DNA from: Owenia fusiformis
Lineage: Eukaryota > Annelida > Polychaeta > Sabellida > Oweniidae
Length of the DNA: 64,000 bases
Reading direction: 5' to 3'
NCBI GenBank assembly: GCA_903813345.2
Contig: CAIIXF020000005.1
Coordinates: forward strand, 12,527,375 to 12,591,374
Of this stretch, positions 1-9,300 are shown one piece after another. The position numbers and the translations under genes were made by a program. Within the stretch, counting starts at the first letter, position 1; each line of letters opens with the position of its first letter. The notes beneath the pieces were generated by a model. It saw nothing but the letters and a program-made list of their open reading frames with translations. It was not told the origin of the DNA and made no database searches.

Positions 1-85
1 TTTTTATTGTCCCACTGAAAAAACAAGCAAATATTGTACACGAAGCCTTAAAATTGTAGTTACATGTATTTATATGGTAACTTAC

Positions 86-3000
86 ATGGAACGCACTTGA
101 TGATTTCAAGTCTACAATGCTACTGTCTTTAGCCCCCGATGACCCATAACAACAATGTTCTGAAGTAAAGTCTATGTATGCTTCTTTGGCCTGCTCTGCA
201 GTGATCACAGAAGCACTGCAAATAAACACAAAATCAATTCCTTAGTCAATCAGTGGGCACTTGAGGTCTAAAATGCTACCCTTTGCCTACATGGGTATAG
301 GCTGACTGAATCAAGTAAGAGTAGGTGCAGAAATAGAAGGCAAACAGTTATTGATAGTTAAATGAGATTAGCTGACAAAGTGGAAATCAATTAATAATTA
401 TCAAAATCATACATGACTGATGGGTAGGGGGGGGAGGGGGGGCATCAGACAGTAGACACCATTTCTTTGTACATGAGGTAATTGCTTGCGATATCGGGAT
501 TTGTTGCCTCATGAGCAACTGCACTTGTAAATGTACTTCTTTCACGATTTATAGTATTCACCCTTCATGCATGTGTACTTATTTTAAGGAGCTTGATGAA
601 CTACTCCACTACTATGTATTGTATAGAAACCTTTTCAGGAGGAAGAGGGAGGGGGTTACAGAGCTCTTGCCATACATTCATAACTGCGTGGGCATTGGCA
701 GATGGGGGTCTTACCTTGATAACTGTCTATTAGTGGGGTGGGGATTTGGTGGGAATCTGGCCATGTCTTCATAACTTTGTGAGCAGAGGGAGTCTAACCT
801 TGATAACTGTCTATTAGTGGGGAGGGGGTTTACCTTTGTAACAGTGTGGACAGAGGGTGTCTTACCTTGGTATCTGTCTATCAGTAGGTGGGGGAGCTCT
901 GGTCACCTCCTCATAACTGGGTGGAGGAAGGGGGTCCTGTGATGCAACATTCTCATAACCCGCAATCTGGTCCATTTTCTCAATTGGAGGGGCACTTGGT
1001 ATACTATCTGAAATTATGAACATCATTAAAATTGAGGTTCAGTCAACCAAGTGCAAGGTAGCAACTTTTCCATTATGTTCATAGTTGAATCCATTGGATC
1101 ATACTTTTCCCAATGGATCTTACATGTATTTTAATCCATTAGATCATATCTTAATTTATTGGATCATATTTTAATCCATAAATCTTACTTCAATGCATAG
1201 AATCGTATTTTATCAATTGGATCCTACCTTGACCCATTGGATCACACTCCAAACCATATGTAAAGTATATGTCATCCTGACTTGCTTATATGTATCAAAT
1301 AATATCACTGTATTATACTTTTTAGTTATTCTTTGCGCAACTTATTTCTAAAAGCCACACCCATATGATCATATAACATAATACTTATATTCCCAAATAT
1401 GGTCATGTTTTTGTGTTGCCATGTACAAATATGAACATACTTAACCTTGTTCAACCTGGCCAGCTGCTGGGGGTACAGCACCTGCTGGGGCTCCTTGAGG
1501 GGGGTAACCTCCCTGAGGTGGTGGGCCCCCTTGATATCCCTGGGGCGGAGCTTGTCCTGGGTATCCCTGGGGTGGAGCTTGTCCTGGATATCCCTGGGGT
1601 GGAGCCTGTCCTTGGTATCCCTGGGGCGGAGCTTGTCCTGGATACCCCTGGGGTGGAGCACCTTGGGGAGGATAACCTGAAGGGGGTGGTGCACCATATC
1701 TGAAACAAATGTTAGAGTGTATGTCATGTATAAAACTGGACATGTGTATCAACCATATTCAGCATTGTATTTAAAGACATCACTCAAACTTCATTTTAGG
1801 GATGTTGGTGATTTTCAGTATCCCAGGCAGCCATTGGCAATTAGGTCCACTACTTTCCAATAGAACATTAGAATGAACTCATGTCATGACCCACATCACC
1901 ACCCTCATAGGAAAATGTAACAAGGCATTCAAATGCAAAATGTCACAACCTGCCACTTGTTACAGATGCCATGTTACAGATATCAAAGACCAACCATCAT
2001 CCACAAAATAGGTGGTAACATAAAAATGATAACAATGAATCATTTGGCGATCTATTTCCACTTGTTGTTCCGAATGATGACCTAGAAAATAGAACATTTA
2101 CTTACCTCTGTGCATTTGGGTCCATCTTTATTCCAATGTTCACTTACTCAATATTGCCAAATATCAATATTGTTTTATGATCTTTGGAATGTAATCTCAG
2201 ATATATCAAATCATAAAGTACAGCAGCTCCTTGATAAGACCAAAACTTCAAATATAGATCCAACACTTCAATCTCTGAGAAATTACTGAATCCCACTATA
2301 AACACTTATTGCAGTGGTGTGTTGCAACTTCTTAGAAGCAGGAAATGTAACACACAACACTGCATGCTGAAAACACCATGACCTTGAGCTGATAGATGCA
2401 TATATGTGAAACTCTATATGTTGATTGATACCACTTTAATGCAAAGCCCTCTACATTGATAATGTGCTAATTTTCTATGTTGCCAGGTCATATTTTCTTT
2501 AGTGACTTGATACAGACTAATCTGACTTAGCCATAAAAAGTTATTTGTAAATAAAGGTTTTTTCATCATGAAGTAGATCCAGGCAACTACCTTAATTAAA
2601 ATCTACTCAAAATGTGCAATAAAAGATCATAACAACATTGATAATGGTACAAGCTGTTAATAAGTGAGATATTAACCATAAACTTGCAGTGATTCTTCCT
2701 GATTACAGATAGGATTTCCATGTATAATTTATATAAATGGGGATCCCTTTATACTTCCTCATCAAAGGGATGGGCTACCTGGGGCAGGGGGTGATCTCAT
2801 CTCACTTTTTGCCCCTTTTCCATCTAAGTTGGAATATACATATGTATAAGATTTGTCAGACAAAATATCTTAACCCCATTCCAGAATATTTCTCTAAGAA
2901 GGTTAAGGTCACCTAAGATCTGAGGTTTGCCACCAATGTAAAATCTCATCAGGATGTAGTAGGGAATGCACTTTTTGAAAACTTAAGGCCCATTTTTGAT

Positions 3001-3459
3001 AATTTGGCCTTTAAAGGCCATATGCCCAAAAAGGCCCATTTTTAGAGGCCTTACAAAAATTTTGAGCCAAAAATTTTTTAGGCTCACAAAAAAGGGGGGG
3101 GGGGAGAGACCCACTACTAGAATGACCATACTCTTTCATTTAACTTCACTCCCATTAGTTTAGAACTAGACTGAGCTGAGCGTACTGTGGCCTTAACTTC
3201 ACCCCAGGATCTAGTGTCTTACTTGAGATGCTCAAAATATACTAAGTTAAAAACAAGACGTTAACATGCAAAATGTCACCACCTCCCATTTGTTACAGAC
3301 ACTAAACACAGAACACCAAATGCAGTACACTGAAAGAATGAGACTATAAGAATATGTCACCAATTCTGAAAATGGTGACATAAAAACAAAAAACACAACT
3401 TACCCAGGAACTTGAGACTGTGGTCCAGTCAGTAGGCCTTGTTTCTCATTCTCAGACAT
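86..3459 (-). CDS. SSUH2: SSUH2-like protein, N-terminal part, runs off the left edge
   Basis: Spliced gene read from four exons: 3459-3404 (starts MSENEKQGLL), 1699-1446, 1007-866 and 215-86. Each has GT donors and AG acceptors, and together they give 582 nt, exactly 194 codons. Residues about 19-103 are a low-complexity Pro/Gln/Gly/Tyr tail of repeated PPQGYPGQA-like heptads to nonapeptides. Next come SAPPIEKMDQIAGYENV and a PPPSYEEV motif (PPxY type, a possible WW-domain ligand). The last exon has ITAEQAKEAYIDF and EHCCYGSSGAKD, which resemble the conserved start of the SSUH2/ssu-2 family (AREAL...CCY). The cysteine-rich DnaJ-like zinc region of the family would lie off the window. In vertebrates SSUH2 is linked to odontogenesis; the role here is unknown. 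The family call rests on recalled similarity; the exon structure is seen directly. Confidence 0.75.
640..930 (-). repeat. Degenerate tandem duplication of an SSUH2-like exon end and its splice donor
   Basis: Going up the plus strand, the block that encodes the exon end plus donor (861-930) recurs near 786-850 and 700-785, with a partial copy near 660-700, at a spacing of roughly 70-90 bp. The copy at about 706 keeps an intact GTAAG donor and an open frame (SYEDMARF...TNRQLS) parallel to the real exon (SYEEVTRA...TDRQIP). The middle copy has a weakened GTTAG donor. Confidence 0.6.
1446..1690 (-). repeat. In-frame PPQG coding minisatellite
   Basis: About six 27-30 bp units encode APPQGYPGQ/APPQGYQGQ within one exon of the SSUH2-like gene. 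The repeat keeps the coding frame, so length changes would vary the protein tail without truncating it. The opposite strand is also open, which is a by-product of the repeat. Confidence 0.8.
1921..2022. repeat. Dispersed repeat family C, copy 1
   Basis: Contains a core near GCAAAATGTCACAACCTGCC followed by TTGTTACAGA and then GGTAACATAAAAA. Similar copies lie at 3258-3388, 16853-16948, 25499-25572 and 35083-35140. Confidence 0.6.
2106..2125 (-). other. Candidate alternative first coding exon of the SSUH2-like gene
   Basis: On the minus strand an ATG at 2125 opens MDPNAQ and then AG before a GTAAGT donor. It ends in phase 2, the same phase as the MSENEK exon, so it joins the PPQG exon in frame as MDPNAQRYGAPPP. 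It cannot sit between the two known exons without breaking the frame, which points to an alternative promoter or start. No transcript evidence is available. Confidence 0.4.
2985..3105. repeat. Low-complexity GGCC/poly-G repeat remnant
   Basis: Repeated AAGGCCCATTTTT-like segments run into a poly-G tract. A related sequence occurs at 37200-37330 and a looser one at 60070-60200. It looks like decayed mobile DNA; no coding potential is seen. Confidence 0.4.
3258..3388. repeat. Dispersed repeat family C, copy 2
   Basis: Shares the ATGCAAAATGTCACCACC core, the TTGTTACAGAC segment and the GGTGACATAAAAA end with the copy at 1921. It lies just inside the first intron of the SSUH2-like gene, next to the donor. 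Confidence 0.6.
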
Positions 3460-4641
3460 CTTTTACTATGGCACCCCTTATATTAACTTATTAATAATAT
3501 CACTGATTTGCTTCTTGACAGTGGCACTTTATATTCTCAGCTATCTCTATTTACTCAATAACTGCACAAGACAGCACTTAGTTTTAGTTGCCGGTATCTG
3601 ATCCAACTTCCTCAATTTATCCTGGTTTTCATTACAGTAATACACATAGTCACATGCATGTCAGAGGTCAATGTGTATACATAGTAGAATAACAATGGCA
3701 AAAGATAGTGTTAATGTGCTTATCTGAAGTTGAATAAAATTGCATTCTACAATATCTGTTATCATCACATTGTAGTATATGTATATCTGTATATCAAGTG
3801 TGCATTCTTTCGACCTTTTGAGAATATGGGAGTGTATCAAGTAATCTCCTCACCTTCCCATCAAATTCAATATAGCCTAACAATTTTTTTTGGAGGGCAA
3901 TAAATGGGTTTATATATCAAATTGCTGTTAATTAACCATTTATGTCCTGATGTATGATTATGAACAATCGCATGGGTGAGGGGGGATGGTTAGACATTAT
4001 TATAACATTTCTTGATATTGACACCTCACAATACCTATATCCACACTGGGGATTCTAAACTTAAATAGCATAATAATATTTTTCCTAAAAGCTATATGGT
4101 GGTATTCTAAGCACACATTTTTATGACTTTTTTTACACACTGTACTTCAACCATTTTGTCACATTTAAGTGAATCATTAGGCTGAATAGTCAAGGATATT
4201 TAAAACATGTTTACTCAACCGATGCTGAACAAACACTGTCAACAATAACCAACATGTACATTTAACACAAATAACATCTGCAATGATTTAAAGATGTCAC
4301 TACTTGCATGTCTACCAGACTGTATGAATAGATGCATAGTATTTTGTTTCCTCATGTAGATGTGAAACAAGTCTCAAATCATAATTTTTCCGGTTTCAAA
4401 GCAAGAGTATAATGTTGGAAGCAAACACTGACTCGTAACAATCTCGCTCACAATAGAAAAATGCTTTGAATTTCCAAAAACAGGTAAACAGAAAATTTCC
4501 AAAGTTTAGTAAAAGGAGATGATTTTGTTGAGGTTCTTAATATTTTTGGTGAATGTAGTGACCTTTTTGTATATTTTGTTGCCGATATGTGTACTCGTAA
4601 GGTGGAAATGAAAGGTTTGTCCATCTTATGCTTGAATTCCT
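3460..4641. other. Non-coding stretch upstream of the SSUH2-like gene
   Basis: AT-rich DNA that should contain the promoter of the SSUH2-like gene. I see no convincing TATA box, no conserved ORF and no clear repeat here. Confidence 0.4.
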
Positions 4642-5292
4642 TTAACCCTAGAAGCCCTAAGGGGGGGTCAAAATGACCCCCCCCCGTTAAGTTTTTTCCC
4701 CATAACTTTTTATTGGCATCTGGTAGGGTCTTCAAATTTTCAGTAGCTAAAGCTACTGATATAAGACATGTTTTCTGAAAAAATCAGCAGAATTGTACAT
4801 AGGGTTACTGATTTATTATGATGTAATCATCAGCTGCAATAGACAAAATCGGAAAAAGCTAGCACTATTTCTACCATACGGGTTATCTTTCGAATAAGAT
4901 TACACAATCTTCCATCATCATAGTTGTTAAAGTTATTACACCAAGTTGTAGATAATTGAATGAAGTATATTTTGGTAAAAGTTTGAACATCCTAGCTTTA
5001 CTAATTTGTTATTTATTTATTATGATGTAATCATCAGCTCCAATAGACAAAATCAGAAAAAAGCTAGCACTAATTCTACCATACGTGTTGTCTTAAGATT
5101 AAAATTACGCAATCTCACATCATCGTAGTTGTTAAAACCTTTATACCAAGTTGTAGATAATTGAATGAAGTATATGTGGAAAAAGTTTGAACATCCTAGC
5201 TCTACTAATAAAAATTTTACAAGGGGGGTGCCCTTTTGACCCCCCCTTAGGTGTTCGTGTGACTATTTTTACCTTAGGGCTTCTAGGGTTAA
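4642..5292. mobile_element. TTAA-flanked MITE with internal tandem duplication
   Basis: It begins TTAACCCTAGAAGCCCTAAG and ends CTTAGGGCTTCTAGGGTTAA, a 20-bp terminal inverted repeat including the TTAA at each end. Just inside each end is a G/C-tract palindrome (GGGGGGTCAAAATGACCCCC). The interior holds two head-to-tail copies of a 203-bp unit beginning near 4809 and 5012. No transposase frame. TTAA ends fit a piggyBac- or Kolobok-type non-autonomous element. Confidence 0.8.
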
Positions 5293-6336
5293 GGCTAGGA
5301 GTATTGGTAATTTCATTTGAAGTAAAGATCCTATCACCAAAAGTACCAGGTTATAAAATTCAATCCAAATCTACTGACTGGTTTTTGGGTTATCACTCAA
5401 GAGAATAGACAACCAAGATTTTTTCCCAAACTTTTTTACCTGGCTTGGAACAATTTGGTAATACTACTATAATATTCATCTCCAGGCTAAACATTTTTTG
5501 TAAAAAGATGACAAACAAAGTAACAAGGCATCACTCAATTGGTCCTATACTCCATTTTGCAAGCTGTCACTTATGAATCACATGACATTTTGCAAAAATA
5601 CGAGGTCAAGGTCATGATTTCAAAGAGTCGGCAAGGAATGGTTGGAGTCAATCCTTTTGGTTATCAACTGAACACATGAACAGTTGGACAATCAAAAGGC
5701 TTCTCTATATCCCTACTCCAACTTTGTTTGGTGGGATAATTATATGATCTCCCCAGCCTTTAAGCAAGTGGGCGCAGCACCCGCCTGAGATTTTTATAGC
5801 TTGCACCCAGCTGAGAATTCATTTGCACCCACTTGAAAATGAGAAAAATCATGAAAATTGGCATATTTTGACCAATTTTGGTCTGAATTGAGAAATTAAG
5901 AATTTTGCACCCACTTGAGAAAAAATCCATTGGATATCACTGTAATTACATCTTAACCAAAGACTAAACTGCACAAATCATTACACAATACATACACACA
6001 TTTATTCGGGCACAAGAATTGGTTTTCACAACATGATCTTGAGTCATTGAAGATAAGTAAAAATTGAGATCTCAATGCTTAATACATAATCCATATTCTA
6101 GTTGTGGTATGAACTCATTATTGGTATCAAAATTTCCATTTACAATGGAATGTCCACTATATTTCGTCTGGGTTTTTAAATTGATATGGATAGACAAATC
6201 CAAGACATCAACCAGAAAGAAACCAGCTCTTGTGTTGTGTAGAAAAGTCTTTAACTAATTTACCGTAGGACGTATAACAGATCCATGTATAATTTAAATA
6301 AAACTTATTGTCAATATTTGGAGATTTATTCATTCG
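5293..6336. other. Intergenic stretch between the SSUH2-like gene and TMA7
   Basis: No gene recognised. At 5755-5930 a phrase near TTGCACCCACTTGAGA recurs several times with decay, probably an old repeat. The rest is AT-rich unique-looking DNA. Confidence 0.35.
6325..6330 (-). terminator. Candidate polyadenylation signal of TMA7
   Basis: AATAAA on the minus strand lies about 7 nt after the stop codon. If used, the 3' UTR would be only about 20-40 nt. A transcript end is needed to confirm it. Confidence 0.4.
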
Positions 6337-9300
6337 TCATTTCTTGCCAGATTTCTTGATGCCACCCGACGCTGAAAATAGAAAAAACAAATTGTTAACA
6401 AATGTACTGTATTCACAAACCACTGTACATCTGACAATATCAAAAGGATTTTTTTTTTTAAATAACATTTATTTTCCTTTTAAATTAACTTACAATTGTA
6501 CAATAACATCAATCATACAAATATCAAAAGGAAAAGAATAGCTAATTTTTCAATATGAACACGTCGAAGTTTCTCTCAGTGCCAATTTTGCCATTGACTC
6601 TCAAACCAAGAAACCCGGAAATGTGAGCAGCTGCTATTGAAAACACATTTCGCCAGTCCCAGTGACCTTTTGAGAAGATATGGGCTAGTAATGAATTTCA
6701 GCATTCTTAATACTTTTTTTGGAAACCCATACACTGAACCATTAAACGTTTCCCTAGTTTTAACCTTTTCAAACATTTTATATATACAATATGTATCTAA
6801 TATCAATTGTTCAAGACAGAACTACATCTTCTGACATAAATAAATATTTTAATGAAGTTGGGTTTGCAACATGCAGTGTACTTACATAGGGCGCCACCTT
6901 TAGCAGCCTTGTTTTTCATGGCTTCCATTGCCTTCTGTTCTTCTCGCTGTTTTTGTTTGAAAGCTAAGTCCTCCTGAAAAGATAATTTATCAAATGTGTT
7001 TGGTAATGTAAAAGTGTGACGGGGGGGGGACTTCAGTCTGACATAATGAAGGATAAAATGCCAATGCCATGCTAAATGTACATCTGACCTTGCAATGTAT
7101 TCTTTATTTCATATATATCTTTAATAGATCATATCTTCAGAGTTAAGGCTCAGCTGGAAAGTAACATTTTGGTAAAAATTGCTATACCTGGACATGTTAT
7201 TTTCTGGTACAAAATTAAGTATGAAAGCATGTGTATATTTCCTTGCTTTTTTTCAGGAAAGTATCATTACATTGTCTATTTTTGGTAAACCTGGAAACAG
7301 GTCATTGGTAGCTCCTGTGTTGTCTGAAAACTTTGAAAGAAAATTTGGAAAAATAGAAAGTGTAAAATATCATAATTTCCTGGAGTTCCCATTGACATCT
7401 TACCAGATATACTAAAAGAAGACAATGTAATGATACTTTCCTGAAAAAAGCAAGGAAATCAACACATGCCTTCATACTTTATAGTGTACCCGAAAATAGC
7501 ATGTGCAGGTATAGCTATTTTTAACCAAAATTTTTTTTTTTTATAAAAATATTTATTCAAAAAAACATAAACGCAAAATACATAAACACAAACAATACTT
7601 AAATCAATAAAACTATGCACAAACGGAAATATACATATATCCTGGATTAGAATTTATACAATAGTAAAATAGGATTTTCACAGCATTATATACTCTATCA
7701 AAATTTTGATCCTTATACAATAGTAAAAGTCCATAAAATCCATTCAATCTTAGTAAGTAGCAAAGGCATTTATAATTTTCTTAAAATCATGAGCAATATT
7801 TACTTTTCCTTGCAGTTTAAAAATGTGTTCATAAATATTTAATTTAGATGCTATTTTCGATTTAAAATTTGCTTGTTTATATTGAGTTGGATTGTCTGAG
7901 TTTTTTGTCCAAATTTCATGAATACATTTCATCAATATTGTGTAAAGCAACATTCTAAATTCTAATTTGCTGTTCATGCTTTGGTACCCCAGAAGTATAT
8001 TTTTCCAAGTAATATCCACCTTTAGTGTTTCACTTAGAATATTCCATAGATTTTTAATTAACACACAATCATATAATAAATGTCTAATGTCTTGTACAAC
8101 ATTACACTCACTACATTCTTTTGGTACATTCATATTCCACTTATTTACCAGTTTTCCGCAGGTTAAGAAATTATTTATCTTGTTTTTGTATATTTCTAAA
8201 AGTGATTCTATCGTTCTGAATCTGCTTCCATCTTTGGTCTAATAAATTTATCTTTCAATAGGATTTTATAAAAGAACTTTGAACTTAATTTCTCAAGGTT
8301 TTCATATTTGTCATTTCTAAATAGGAAAGAGTTTGAATGCCTTTTCATACTTTGTTTACTCTCATATTTTACAAGTCTAATTCTTAAAAACGGTCATCCA
8401 ATTTTGCTTATTCTTTAATCTTAACAAAACAGTTTTCTCATCAATGAGATTATCTCTCGTCAAAAAAGTCCTTGACATAAATAAAACCTGCATTTATCCA
8501 ATTTTTCATGTACAAAGTTTCTTTCCTACATAAAAACCGTTTGTTTAGCCATAAAACTTCTGTTCCAGGATGTTTATTTTTCTCTATTTCCTTACATCTA
8601 TTGTATGCACAAAAGACATGTTTGTAGAACTTATAGTGATCTAAAATCTTAACATTTTCGTCAAAATTTGTTTTGTAAAAATCGTTTATTGTAAAACCAA
8701 GCTTATTTATGATAAATTCTGGAATTATTTTAACCGATGTGTTTGTTGTTTTAATACGAGGTGCCCATGCAGCTTTTAAAGCATCAATTTTACATTGAAT
8801 GTCTACCAGATTAATTCCCCCATCAAGTATATTTCCAATTAAAGTATTTCGTTTTACCCAATCCTTTTTCCATAGAAAACCGAAAATAATTTTATTGATT
8901 CTTTTAACAATATCATCGGGTACATCTAGAATACTTAAATTGTATACTAATTTTGAAATTCCAAGAGTGTTAATCACATGTGCTTTGCCAAAGAGGGTCA
9001 GTTTTCTTTTTTTCCATGATTCAAAGAGTTTTTCAAAATTGTTGATCTTGTTGTCCCAGTTTTTTTCTTTGCACAAAGTTTTGTCATTTCCAATAAATAT
9101 TCCCAGACATTTTACAGGTTCTACTCCAAAATGAATATTTTCATATTGATGTCCATTACCTTTTAAGTTACCTAACCATATTCCCTCCGTTTTGCCCATA
9201 TTTAAATTAAGTCCAGATATTTCAGAAAAATTATTTATTTCTTTAAGTGCTTCGCGAATAGATTCTTTAGTTGACAATGTGAGGGTGGTATCATCTGCAT

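Noticed and set aside
1413-1703. Plus-strand frames rich in Leu/Gly/Val over the PPQG exon
   Set aside because: Antisense by-products of a coding repeat; splice sites and family similarity support the minus strand.
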